Below are positions 38,202 through 46,054 of a stretch of DNA of 64,000 nucleotides, piece after piece. The stretch is from Nesterenkonia populi. GTDB taxonomy: Bacteria; Actinomycetota; Actinomycetes; Actinomycetales; Micrococcaceae. Location: contig NZ_VOIL01000001.1 of NCBI RefSeq assembly GCF_007994735.1, positions 1,860,001-1,924,000 on the forward strand, read 5' to 3'. Under the pieces are notes generated by a model. It had not been told where the DNA came from, ran no database searches, and saw only the letters and a list, made by a program, of their open reading frames with translations. The position numbers were made by a program, and so were the translations under genes. Every line of letters starts with the position of its first letter. Position 1 is the first letter of the stretch.

Positions 38202-38427
38202 GCTGAGACACCTCACTCTCACACTTCGCTGAAGCCGCAGCGGCAGCGTCACGATGCCAATGACACGGCGGTGATCGCCATGCCCACGTGACCATTCTCG
38301 TGACACCGGCTCATTTTTGCACCGGGGCAGAATCCGCCGGTCCGACACCCCGGGTGCTCCTGAGAAGATGCCGGCCCGAGCCGCAGCCCGGCGGTCAGCC
38401 GGCAGAGTATCCGCAGCGGCGGTGGAG

Positions 38428-38464
38428 CACGGCCGGCCGTCGCGGCCACAAGCGACCGGCCGTG
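38428..38464. other. Imperfect hairpin upstream of ssb
   Basis: CACGGCCGG (38428-38436) pairs with CCGGCCGTG (38456-38464), and TCGC (38440-38443) with GCGA (38452-38455), with a 3-nt bulge. It ends 19 nt before the ssb start, in the 282-bp gap between divergent genes. It may affect ssb mRNA. Nothing else was recognised in this gap. Confidence 0.4.
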
Positions 38465-38483
38465 GGATCACGGAGATCACACC

Positions 38484-38927
38484 ATGGCAGACACCATCAC
38501 AGTCCGGGGCAATGCGGGCACGGCCCCGCAGGAGCCGGCGGGAGAGAGCGGCTTCACGAGTTTCCGCCTCGCTTCGACGTTCAGCGTCTTCAGCAGCGGA
38601 CAGTGGCAGGAGCGGAACACCACCTGGTACACGGTGAAGTGCTGGCAGCGTCTGGCCTCCCACGTTCACGCGTCCATGAGCAAGGGCGACCCTGTGGTGG
38701 TGACCGGCAGGCCGCAGCTGCGCACCTGGCAGGCAGACGACGGAAAGACGGGCCAGGAGCTGGAGATCTTCGCCGAGACCATCGGCCACGATCTGGCCCG
38801 CGGCACGAGCAGCTTCACCAAGGCACACCCACACAGGGACCAGTCCGCGAACGCACAGACGGAAGCACCTCCCGCTGACAGCGACTGGGATGCCGCGCAC
38901 CAGCAGCAGGAAGCGCCTCCGTTCTGA
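38484..38927 (+). CDS. ssb: Single-stranded DNA-binding protein
   Basis: A 147-residue OB-fold protein. DTITVRGNAGTAPQ, FRLASTF and RNTTWYTVKCWQRLASHVHASM followed by KGDPVVVTGR match SSB (shown as separate parts). The C-terminus ends in an acidic-Pro-Pro-Phe tail (EAPPF), which is a shortened form of the DDDIPF interaction tail. A housekeeping ssb normally sits between rpsF and rpsR, so this is probably the paralogue (SsbB type). GGAGA lies 10 nt upstream of the ATG. Confidence 0.88.
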   Translation: MADTITVRGNAGTAPQEPAGESGFTSFRLASTFSVFSSGQWQERNTTWYTVKCWQRLASHVHASMSKGDPVVVTGRPQLRTWQADDGKTGQELEIFAETIGHDLARGTSSFTKAHPHRDQSANAQTEAPPADSDWDAAHQQQEAPPF

Positions 38928-39006
38928 GACCGCGGAGGGCTTGAGGCGCAAAGGCCTGGCCGGGGGGTCTCGGGGCGACTATGGGCGCCGCCTCCGAGAA
39001 GCCGGC

Positions 39007-40689
39007 TCAGTCACGGGTCAGGCGGCGGTGAGTCACCCGGCTGGGGCGGGCGGCGTCGGCGCCGAGCCGCTCAACCTTATTCTGCTGGTACGACTCGAAG
39101 TTGCCCTCGAACCAGTACCAGCTGGCCGGGTCCGCCTCAGTGCCTTCCCAGGCGAGCACGTGGGTGGCCACACGGTCGAGGAACCACCGGTCGTGAGAGA
39201 TGACCACGGCACAGCCGGGGAAGTCCAACAGTGCGTTCTCCAGGGACCCGAGGGTCTCCACGTCAAGGTCGTTGGTGGGCTCATCGAGCATCAGGAGGTT
39301 GCCGCCCTGCTTGAGCGTGAGGGCGAGGTTAAGGCGGTTGCGCTCACCACCGGAGAGGACTCCGGCCTTCTTCTGCTGGTCCGGACCCTTGAATCCGAAG
39401 GTTGAGACGTAGGCGCGGGAGGACATCTCCACCTGTCCGACCTGGATGTAGTCGAGCCCGTCGGAGACGACTTCCCAGAGGGTCTTCTCAGGGTCGATGT
39501 TCTCGCGGTTCTGGTCCACGTAGGAGATCTTCACGGAGTCGCCGATGGTGAGGTCTCCGTCATCGTGCTTCTCCAGGCCCACGATGGTCTTGAAGAGCGT
39601 GGTCTTGCCGACGCCGTTGGGGCCGATGACCCCGACGATGCCGTTGCGGGGCAGGGAGAAGCTCAGCCCGTCGATGAGGATGCGGTCGCCGAACCCCTTC
39701 TTGAGAGCCTCGGCCTCAATGACCTGGGTACCCAGGCGGGGACCCGGCGGGATCTGGATCTCTTCGAGGTCGAGCTTCTTGGTGCGCTCTGCCTCGGCGG
39801 CCATCTCCTCGTAGCGCTGCAGACGCGCCTTGGACTTGGTCTGCTTGCCCTTGGCGTTGGAGCGAACCCATTCGAGCTCCTCGGCGAGGCGCTTGGCGAG
39901 CTTGGCGTCCTTCTTGCCCTGGACCTCCATGCGCTCACGCTTCTTCTCCAGGTAGGTTGAGTAGTTGCCCTCGTATGGGTAGAGGCGGCCGCGGTCGACT
40001 TCACAGATCCATTCGGCGACGTGGTCGAGGAAGTAGCGATCGTGGGTGACGGCAAGGACGGCGCCGGGATAGGTGGCCAGGTGCTGCTCGAGCCACAGAA
40101 CGGACTCGGCGTCGAGGTGGTTGGTGGGCTCATCGAGCAGCAGCAGATCGGGCTTGGAGAGAAGGAGCTTGCAGAGTGCCACACGGCGACGCTCACCGCC
40201 GGAGAGGTGGGTGACGGCCTCGTCGCCGGGAGGGCAGCGCAGGGCGTCCATGGCTTGCTCCAGCTGAGAGTCGAGGTCCCAGGCGTTGGCGGCATCGATG
40301 TCGGCCTGCAGGCTGCCCATCTCTTCCATAAGCGCGTCGAAGTCGGCGTCGGGGTTGGCCATCTCCTCGGAGATCCGGTTGTACCGGACGAGCTTCTCGT
40401 AGATCTCGCCGACACCTTCCTGGACATTGCCCAGGACGGTCTTGTCTTCGTTGAGCGGGGGCTCCTGCTGGAGGATCCCCACTGAGTATCCGGGTGAGAG
40501 CCGGGCCTCACCGTTGGAGGGCTCGTCGAGGCCCGCCATGATCTTCAGGATGGTGGACTTGCCGGCGCCGTTCGGCCCGACGACGCCGATCTTCGCCCCG
40601 GGGTAGAAGGACATCGTGACGTCGTCGAGGATGACCTTGTCGCCCACTTTTTTCCGGGCACTGACCATGGTGTAGATGAACTCTGCCAT
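39007..40689 (-). CDS. ettA: Energy-dependent translational throttle protein EttA
   Basis: A 560-residue ABC-F ATPase. Two ABC modules carry GPNGAGKSTI (about 38-47) and GPNGVGKTTL (about 358-367), with signatures LSGGERRRVALC and LSGGERNRLNLA. The arm insertion in the first domain and the basic interdomain linker (about 240-310, VRSNAKGKQTKSKARL) are as in EttA, which gates entry into elongation according to the ATP/ADP ratio. AGGGAG lies 11 nt before the ATG. It converges with ssb and is transcribed from the edge of the low-GC island. Confidence 0.95.
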   Translation of the reverse strand: MAEFIYTMVSARKKVGDKVILDDVTMSFYPGAKIGVVGPNGAGKSTILKIMAGLDEPSNGEARLSPGYSVGILQQEPPLNEDKTVLGNVQEGVGEIYEKLVRYNRISEEMANPDADFDALMEEMGSLQADIDAANAWDLDSQLEQAMDALRCPPGDEAVTHLSGGERRRVALCKLLLSKPDLLLLDEPTNHLDAESVLWLEQHLATYPGAVLAVTHDRYFLDHVAEWICEVDRGRLYPYEGNYSTYLEKKRERMEVQGKKDAKLAKRLAEELEWVRSNAKGKQTKSKARLQRYEEMAAEAERTKKLDLEEIQIPPGPRLGTQVIEAEALKKGFGDRILIDGLSFSLPRNGIVGVIGPNGVGKTTLFKTIVGLEKHDDGDLTIGDSVKISYVDQNRENIDPEKTLWEVVSDGLDYIQVGQVEMSSRAYVSTFGFKGPDQQKKAGVLSGGERNRLNLALTLKQGGNLLMLDEPTNDLDVETLGSLENALLDFPGCAVVISHDRWFLDRVATHVLAWEGTEADPASWYWFEGNFESYQQNKVERLGADAARPSRVTHRRLTRD

Positions 40690-41088
40690 TTATAACGAAA
40701 CTCCCTATGGATGTTGGCCGGTCCTAATACCGCCACCCTAGTGGAACAGCACCCCTACGGACACATACAATCGCTGCGCCCGGAGATAAGGCGCAGCACG
40801 GCCCCTGACCCGCATCTGGACGGTGCGGACATCGGCGCCTCTGGCCGGATACTGGCCGAGTGATCCGCCTCTGCACTTCCCTAGACCGAGCGTCATGAGA
40901 TCACCGGGAATCACTGTTGCGCAGTGCTGATCGTAGAAAGTTCAGACCCACGACGCGCGACTTTGCCGGAGAATTTTGATGAGTGGCTCCGGGGTATATG
41001 TTCTCTCGAAAGGTCCGGATGACGGCGGTCGGTCGGAAGCTAGGTGTAGTTCCTCGACACGTTGTGAACAGTCCATGATTTGAACGGA

Positions 41089-41139
41089 GACCTCCGATAT
41101 CGAGGTGGATACCACTACTCACAATCCGATACGGAGGTC
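41089..41139. repeat. Inverted repeat A (13-bp stem, one bulge)
   Basis: GACCTCCG (41089-41096) pairs with CGGAGGTC (41132-41139). After one bulged A, TATCG (41098-41102) pairs with CGATA (41127-41131). The 24-nt loop contains a smaller hairpin, GTGG-ATA-CCAC. It shares GGTC at 41136-41139 with inverted repeat B. Confidence 0.7.
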
Positions 41140-41212
41140 GCTGGTCGGTTCGATGGGCCGGGTCCACGCAGGCGGGGACAACGCCGCACGACTGCTATCT
41201 CGACCAGCGACC
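41136..41212. repeat. Inverted repeat B (12-bp perfect stem)
   Basis: GGTCGCTGGTCG (41136-41147) is the exact reverse complement of CGACCAGCGACC (41201-41212), separated by 53 nt. Because four bases are shared with repeat A, an RNA could form only one of the two full stems at a time. Confidence 0.7.
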
Positions 41213-41324
41213 CTGCATATGAATCGTCCTCGAAGTACGTTTCCATCTTCCGGGGCGCGTTTTAAGAGTTACCGCGAAATATAACCCCTTCTTGATATAC
41301 GTGCTCATGCATCAACGCTTATAT

Positions 41325-41723
41325 CTAAGGGCCTTCGGGCTGTAAGGCTTCAAGACTCCTGGTCGTTTGCTCGCCACCGAGCTCTTCCGCAAGCTCGTCT
41401 GTGGTGTCTATGCTGTCCGACCTGATATCCCAGGTGTCCCCTCGGAGATGATGGTTTTCACTATGGCTTGCGTCCTCTGGGGCGACCTCGTCGGTGACAG
41501 CGGGGTCCCACGTCGTCAGGGTCAGCCCTTCGGCGCAGGCCAGGATCTCTGCCTGACCGTCCATCACTTGTGCCGAGTTCACTTCAGTGCACTCCACACC
41601 GGCCTCCTCAACTGCAACCCGCAATTCTTCTGCCGAGTCGTAGGTCGCCTCAGGGGACGTATCACCACACGCTGAGACGAATAAGAGGGACGAGGCGATG
41701 ATGGCAGGCACTGATCTGCGCAT
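41325..41723 (-). CDS. Small secreted lipoprotein of unknown function
   Basis: A 132-residue protein. Residues 1-19 (MRRSVPAIIASSLLFVSAC) form a lipoprotein signal peptide with a VSAC lipobox. The mature part is acidic, with a YDSAEELRVAVEEAGVEC segment and a second Cys (ILAC), a pattern seen in many small actinobacterial lipoproteins that has no assigned function. ATG at 41723 has AGGAG six bases upstream. Codon GC is lower than in the neighbours, consistent with the surrounding island being acquired. A perfect TTGACA lies at 41773-41778 on the minus strand, but no matching -10 at normal spacing. Confidence 0.75.
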   Translation of the reverse strand: MRRSVPAIIASSLLFVSACGDTSPEATYDSAEELRVAVEEAGVECTEVNSAQVMDGQAEILACAEGLTLTTWDPAVTDEVAPEDASHSENHHLRGDTWDIRSDSIDTTDELAEELGGEQTTRSLEALQPEGP

Positions 41724-42017
41724 GATGCTCCTGTGGATATTTTCCTGTGCCAAGCAGACAAATAAAACGAAATGTCAAATTTCTCACGCTGCGATTTGAT
41801 TTTTTCCTAGGCTATGCGCCTCGACGCGCACCTGGCAATACTTCGGACTCCCTCCGCACTGAAGTCTCCAATCGACCACGTTCGAGCACAGGAGCTTCCG
41901 CAAGCGGTGTGGGGTCGATGATGATCGATAGTCGTGCACCGCAGCCTTCGGGTGTCGGGGTCGGTTGCCATGATGTAGTTGTCGATGTAGATCTTCCCTG
42001 CCCCGGAGCGGGCAGGA
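41724..42017. other. Low-GC spacer between gapB and the lipoprotein gene
   Basis: This 294-bp gap is AT-rich near the lipoprotein start (runs of A and T at 41758-41815) and then rises in GC. It holds the promoter region of the lipoprotein gene and the 3' side of gapB. A minus-strand frame (GKIYIDNYIMATDPD and on) near 41900-42000 looks like a gene remnant but was not recognised. Confidence 0.5.
41997..42016 (-). terminator. Hairpin at the gapB 3' end
   Basis: CCTGCCC (41997-42003) pairs with GGGCAGG (42010-42016) around 6 nt, immediately after the gapB stop on the minus strand. No T-tract follows. Confidence 0.45.
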
Positions 42018-43463
42018 TCAGCCGGCGGAGGGGTACTTCGCCGGAGCTGAGGCGGTCATGTGCTCAAGGACGCGAACCACCTGGGCGGAGTAGCCGAACT
42101 CGTTGTCATACCAGACGTAGAGGATGGCCTGCTTGCCGTTGGTGATGGTGGCCAGGCCGTCCACGACGCCGGCGGCCCGGGAGCCCACGAAGTCGGTGGA
42201 GACCACCTCTGCGGAGTCGATGTAGTCCACTTGGGAGTGCAGGGGGCCTTCCAGGGACTCGCGGCGCAGGAACCTGTTGAGCGAGTCCTTCTCCACCTCC
42301 CGGTCCAGCTCCAGATTCAGGACCGCCATGGACACATCCGGGGTGGGCACGCGGATCGCGTTGCCTGAGAGCTTGCCCGCCAGATCCGGAAGCGCCTTGG
42401 CCACAGCCTTGGCCGCTCCTGTCTCAGTGAGCACCATGTTCAGGGCGGCGGAGCGTCCGCGCCGCTCTCCCTTGTGGAAGTTGTCGATGAGGTTCTGGTC
42501 GTTCGTGTAGGAGTGAACGGTCTCCACGTGGCCGTGGTCGATGCCGTATTCATCGTGCATCAGCTTCACCACCGGGGTGATGGCGTTGGTGGTGCAGCTG
42601 GCGGCGCAGAGCAGCTTGTCGTCGTCGGTGATGTCGGTGTGGTTGACGCCGTAGACGATGTTCTTGATGGCACCCTTTCCGGGAGCGGTGAGGAGCACAC
42701 GGGCGGCACCCTTGGACTGCAGATGCTTGCTCATCCCTTCTTCATCCCGCCAGAGGCCGGTGTTGTCCACGACGACGGCATTGCTGATCCCGTAGGCGGT
42801 GTAGTCGACGTCCTCGGGCTGCTGGGCGTAGATCACCTGGATGTAGGTTCCGTTGGCGATGATCGCGCTGTTCTCCTCGTCCACCCGGATCGAGCCGGCG
42901 AAGGGGCCATGGACGGAGTCGCGGCGCAGCAGGGAGGCCCGCTTGGCCAGATCGTCTCCCTTGCCCTTGCGGACCACGACGGCGCGCAGCCGAAGGCCGG
43001 AGGCGGAGGAGGCGTGACCAACCATGATCCGCGCCAAAAGACGGCCGATCCGGCCGAATCCGTAGAGCACCACATCTGTGGGCTCCGGGCTCCCCTGGCC
43101 CTTCTTCCCGACGACGTCGGCGAGCTCCTCCCGCAGGAAAGCCTCCAAGTCCGCACTGCCGGAGGCCTTGTACGCGTTGTTCAGGCGGGCGAGGTCCACG
43201 CTCGCTGAGCCCAAGTCAAGACGAACGAGCGTCTGGACCAGCGGGAGCGTCTCAGAGATGGGAAGCTCCTGCTCGTCGACCTGACGGGCGAATCGGTGCG
43301 CTTTGAGGATGTCGATCGCCGACTGGTTGACCAGCTGCCGCCCGTAGATGCCGGTGACGACGTTGTTCTCCCGGTAGAGCCGGCCGATGAGCGGAATCAT
43401 CGCTTCGGCCTGCGCTTCGCGCTGGTTCCAGGAGTCGAGGTGCTCGGTGATGGATGCGGACAA
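42018..43463 (-). CDS. gapB: Glyceraldehyde-3-phosphate dehydrogenase, long actinobacterial type (GapB-like)
   Basis: A 481-residue protein. The NAD(P)-binding motif YGFGRIGRLLAR starts near residue 133 and the catalytic cysteine is C290 in ASCTTNA, with HSYTNDQ downstream, so the GAPDH core is intact. It is preceded by about 125 extra residues (MIPLIGRLYRENNVVTGIYG onward). This matches the 480-residue GapB of Corynebacterium, reported to be NADP-linked and used in gluconeogenesis. The cofactor here is inferred. The start is TTG, supported by ACGGAGA seven bases upstream. It lies directly downstream of rnpB on the same strand. Confidence 0.9.
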   Translation of the reverse strand: MSASITEHLDSWNQREAQAEAMIPLIGRLYRENNVVTGIYGRQLVNQSAIDILKAHRFARQVDEQELPISETLPLVQTLVRLDLGSASVDLARLNNAYKASGSADLEAFLREELADVVGKKGQGSPEPTDVVLYGFGRIGRLLARIMVGHASSASGLRLRAVVVRKGKGDDLAKRASLLRRDSVHGPFAGSIRVDEENSAIIANGTYIQVIYAQQPEDVDYTAYGISNAVVVDNTGLWRDEEGMSKHLQSKGAARVLLTAPGKGAIKNIVYGVNHTDITDDDKLLCAASCTTNAITPVVKLMHDEYGIDHGHVETVHSYTNDQNLIDNFHKGERRGRSAALNMVLTETGAAKAVAKALPDLAGKLSGNAIRVPTPDVSMAVLNLELDREVEKDSLNRFLRRESLEGPLHSQVDYIDSAEVVSTDFVGSRAAGVVDGLATITNGKQAILYVWYDNEFGYSAQVVRVLEHMTASAPAKYPSAG

Positions 43464-43519
43464 TGCAGTTCTCCGTTTCTAGACGCCGTTGTCTATGCCG
43501 GGAGAAAGTGTACGCGGTG

Positions 43520-43873
43520 GAGGGCAGGCCGGCCGGTAAGCCGGGTTCTGTCGTGGACCATCATCCATCTGGGTGCCGCGTTGCCACGGACCTCAAGCGG
43601 CCAACCCGGATGCTCGGGCGGGCAGCCCTCAAGCACATCCTGCTCGGCCTTGCTCCGGATGGGGTTTGCCGAGCCGGCCCAGTCGCCTGAGCCGCTGGTG
43701 GTCTCTTACACCACCGTTTCACCCTTACCAGACCAAACGGCTGGCGGTCTGCTTTCTGTGGCACTGTCCTGCGGGTTTCCCCGAGTGGGTGTTACCCACC
43801 ATCCTGCCCTGCGGAGCCCGGACTTTCCTCGACGACGTCGTGCGTCGCCGCGATGGTCTGGCCGGCCTGCCTC
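43520..43873 (-). ncRNA. rnpB: RNase P RNA (bacterial type A)
   Basis: On the minus strand the conserved core GAGGAAAGTCCGGGCTCC lies near the 5' side (about 43811-43829), and the 3' end carries ACAGAACCCGGCTTACCGG. The terminal helix P1 is explicit: GGCAGGCCGGCC at the 5' end (43860-43871) is the exact complement of GGCCGGCCTGCC at the 3' end (43523-43534). The length of about 354 nt fits. Ends are set to within a few bases from P1 and the -10. It is the catalytic RNA that matures tRNA 5' ends. Confidence 0.95.
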
Positions 43874-43879
43874 AGCCCA

Positions 43880-43905
43880 AGCCTAACCTGCCGGGTTGCT
43901 ACCGT
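43880..43905. promoter_or_regulatory. Overlapping divergent -10 elements of rnpB and yaaA
   Basis: On the minus strand TAGGCT (43880-43885) is placed to start rnpB near 43873. On the plus strand TACCGT (43900-43905) lies 6 nt before the yaaA GTG. The two hexamers are only 14 bp apart, so polymerases may compete. Confidence 0.5.
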
Positions 43906-43911
43906 ATTCCG

Positions 43912-44682
43912 GTGCTGATCTTCCTTCCGCCCAGTGAGGGCAAAACATCGCCTGCCCACGACGACGGCATGCGCCTGGACCTTGATGCTCTGGGAATGCC
44001 GGAGCTCGCCGAGCAGCGCAGCCTTGTCCTGGACGCGCTCACGGAGGCCAGCGGCCGCGAGGACGCCCAGCAGATCCTCAAGGTGGGCGCCAAGGTCATG
44101 GCTGAGGTGGAGGCCAACCGCATTCTGCGCGAGGCGCCCACGGCCCCAGCTCACGAAATCTACACCGGGGTGCTCTTCGACGCGCTCGACGCCGGATCGC
44201 TGACCTCCGCTGAGCTGAAGCGCGCAGAGGAGCAGGTTCTGATCTTCTCCGGGCTCTTCGGCGCCACCTCCTTCACCGATCGCATCCCCGCCTACCGCTG
44301 CTCCATGGATGTGAAGCTGGATCCGCTGGGCAAGCTCGGCACCTGGTGGAAGAATCAGCTCTCCGAGCCTCTGGCGCAGCGCGTGGGCGAGCAGCTCATC
44401 GTCGACTGCCGGTCAGCCTCCTACGCGCAGGCGTTCAGACCCGCCCCCGAGCAGACGCTGGTGGTGAACAGCTTCACCGAGCGTGACGGGCACCGAAAGG
44501 TGGTCACCCACTTCGCCAAGCACGCCCGCGGCCAGCTCGCCGGGATGCTGCTGCGCGCCGAGGACCAGCCGGAGACGATCGACGACGTCATCGCCGTTGC
44601 CTCCCAGCGGTGGGATGCGGAGTTCCGCCCGGCGCGGGGAAAGACCCCCCACCAGCTGGACCTCCTCACATCCGAAGGCTGA
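43912..44682 (+). CDS. yaaA: Peroxide stress protein YaaA (DUF328)
   Basis: A 256-residue protein. It begins VLIFLPPSEGKTSP, the family's opening motif. ILKVGAKVMAEVEANR, YTGVLFDALD and SGLFGATSFTDRIPAYRCSM are further family features, and the helix-hairpin-helix DNA-binding region is expected at residues 60-100. In E. coli YaaA limits free iron during peroxide stress and so protects DNA. GTG at 43912 is chosen because the protein begins at the conserved motif and a TACCGT hexamer is 6 nt upstream. It is convergent with the RNase HI gene, ending 1 nt before it. Confidence 0.9.
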   Translation: MLIFLPPSEGKTSPAHDDGMRLDLDALGMPELAEQRSLVLDALTEASGREDAQQILKVGAKVMAEVEANRILREAPTAPAHEIYTGVLFDALDAGSLTSAELKRAEEQVLIFSGLFGATSFTDRIPAYRCSMDVKLDPLGKLGTWWKNQLSEPLAQRVGEQLIVDCRSASYAQAFRPAPEQTLVVNSFTERDGHRKVVTHFAKHARGQLAGMLLRAEDQPETIDDVIAVASQRWDAEFRPARGKTPHQLDLLTSEG

Positions 44683-45132
44683 TCAGACGGGCTGGACGGA
44701 GCTTGCGGAGGCGTTCCATTCCGCACCGGCGGCAGAGGCGTCCATGGCTTCGTTGCTCAGGGCGTCGGCATCCGCGTTCTTGGCCCGAGGGATCCACGTG
44801 TAGGTGACCTGCATCGGAGACAGGATCCTGGCCGCCTCGGCAGCGAGGCGCTTCATGTCCTCATGCTTGATCCTCCACCGGCCGGACATCTGTTCGACCA
44901 CCAGCTTGGAGTCCAAGCGTGCCTCCACCTGAGCGGAGGGGTCGATGTTCCGTACGAGCTTGAGGCCTTCGATGAGGCCGGTGTACTCGGCCACGTTGTT
45001 GGACGCCTTTCCCAGCGGGAGGGCGGTGGCCGCGAGGACCCGGCCCTGCTGATCACGGACGAGGGCACCTGCACCGGCGATGCCGGGGTTGCCGCGGCTG
45101 CCGCCGTCGGCTTCAACAATCAGATCAGTCAC
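44683..45132 (-). CDS. Ribonuclease HI family protein
   Basis: A 149-residue RNase H fold protein. The four acidic active-site residues are visible in family order: D9 in VEADGGSRGNPG, E near 50 in NNVAEYTGLIEGL, D near 74 in ARLDSKLVVEQ and the last D in NADADALSNEAM. RNase HI cuts the RNA strand of RNA-DNA hybrids. In some Actinobacteria this domain is fused to a phosphatase, but here it stands alone. GTG at 45132 is chosen because the fold starts at once. It is 28 nt after nif3 on the same strand. Confidence 0.88.
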   Translation of the reverse strand: MTDLIVEADGGSRGNPGIAGAGALVRDQQGRVLAATALPLGKASNNVAEYTGLIEGLKLVRNIDPSAQVEARLDSKLVVEQMSGRWRIKHEDMKRLAAEAARILSPMQVTYTWIPRAKNADADALSNEAMDASAAGAEWNASASSVQPV

Positions 45133-45140
45133 GACCGCAA

Positions 45141-45146
45141 ACCCTA
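45141..45146 (-). promoter_or_regulatory. Weak candidate -10 (TAGGGT) before the RNase HI gene
   Basis: On the minus strand TAGGGT is followed by eight bases and then GTG. Because nif3 ends just upstream, read-through transcription is an equally good explanation. Confidence 0.3.
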
Positions 45147-45160
45147 CCTGGCTGCTGGAA

Positions 45161-46003
45161 CTAGCCCGGGGTGAGCACAAAGTCCCAGGGGTCGGTGTTG
45201 ATGCCCGAGACGGCGACCTCCACCTCATAGCCGCGGTCGGAGAGGACCCGGTCGAGAGCTTGGGCGGCCGCGGGCAGCCACATCCATTCGGAGGCGAAGT
45301 GGGAGACATCGATCAGGTACGGACGGCCGCCGCGAACATTCTCCCGGGCCTCCGATGCCGGGTGATGGCGGAGGTCCCCGGTGATGTAGACGTCGGCACC
45401 GGCATGCCGGGCGGCGTCGAGCAGGGAGTCGCCCGCCCCGCCGCAGAGGGCCACACGCTGGACGAATGCGTCGCGGTCCCCGGCGACGCGGACCCCGCCG
45501 GCCACCGAGGGAAGAACTCCGAAGACCCGGGATGCGAATTCTCCCAGGGGCATACCCTGCGGCAGGGCCCCGATCCGCCCGAGCCCCTCCTCAGGCAGCC
45601 CATCGTCGACGGGCTTCAGCGGCTCGTGATCCTGCAGCCCGAGGAGCTCCGCAAGCACATCATTGACCCCGCCCACCGCTGAGTCACCGTTGGTGTGGGC
45701 GGTCAGAAGAGCGCACCCAGATTCGATCAGCCGGTGCACCGCCTCGCCCTTGAACGTGCCGGCCTCCACGCTGGTCACACCGCGCAGCAGCAGCGGGTGA
45801 TGGGTGATGAGCAGCCCGGCCCCCGCCCCGCAGGCCTCTTCGACCACGGCGGACACGGGATCCACCGCGAAGTGGATCTTCTGCACCGGGGCGTCGCGCC
45901 GTCCGGCGACGAGCCCGACCGCGTCCCAGGATTCGGCAAGGGTCCGGGGCCACAGCTCCTCGGCCGCATCGAGCACGTCCTGCAGGCTGGGTGTCGTAGG
46001 CAT
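45161..46003 (-). CDS. Nif3-like dinuclear metal center protein
   Basis: A 280-residue NIF3 family protein. Metal-binding His motifs are seen in LITHHPLLLRG (about 78-88), TAHTNGD and, near the C-terminus, DVSHFASEWMWLP. Family members form toroidal hexamers with two metals per subunit, and some act as GTP cyclohydrolase-like enzymes, but the reaction here is not known. ATG at 46003 has no Shine-Dalgarno sequence and is preceded by TAAGTT and 6 nt. It is divergent from msrA and upstream of the RNase HI gene. Confidence 0.88.
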   Translation of the reverse strand: MPTTPSLQDVLDAAEELWPRTLAESWDAVGLVAGRRDAPVQKIHFAVDPVSAVVEEACGAGAGLLITHHPLLLRGVTSVEAGTFKGEAVHRLIESGCALLTAHTNGDSAVGGVNDVLAELLGLQDHEPLKPVDDGLPEEGLGRIGALPQGMPLGEFASRVFGVLPSVAGGVRVAGDRDAFVQRVALCGGAGDSLLDAARHAGADVYITGDLRHHPASEARENVRGGRPYLIDVSHFASEWMWLPAAAQALDRVLSDRGYEVEVAVSGINTDPWDFVLTPG

Positions 46004-46009
46004 AGGCCC

Positions 46010-46015
46010 AACTTA
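46010..46015 (-). promoter_or_regulatory. Candidate -10 (TAAGTT) of leaderless nif3
   Basis: On the minus strand TAAGTT matches TANNNT and lies 6 nt before the ATG, with no ribosome binding site. Confidence 0.5.
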
Positions 46016-46054
46016 GCCCGGAATTTGTGGCAGGCGCGAGAGGTTGCGTGGACC

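Larger units (their letters stand above)
40690..41324. other. Gene-poor, low-GC intergenic island
   Basis: This 635-bp stretch has no convincing gene. The first 60 bp should hold the ettA promoter (TATTAG on the minus strand near 40725-40730). From about 40900 the base composition falls, and I count about 45% GC over 41221-41330 compared with the GC-rich genes around it. Short frames on both strands (for example 40901-41167 minus and 41080-41265 plus) give peptides with no recognisable motif. It contains the inverted repeats listed separately. Confidence 0.7.

Noticed and set aside
38202..38951. Upstream extension of the alcohol dehydrogenase frame across ssb
   Set aside because: It runs antisense through ssb and past the start supported by GTGAGGTG. 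No conservation is visible.
40901..41265. Two short frames in the low-GC island as possible peptides
   Set aside because: They overlap each other on opposite strands, include the inverted repeats and show no motif or ribosome binding site.
41754..42017. Gene remnant antisense near the gapB end (GKIYIDNYIMATDPD)
   Set aside because: Too short and unrecognised to call a pseudogene. Mentioned only in the gap description.
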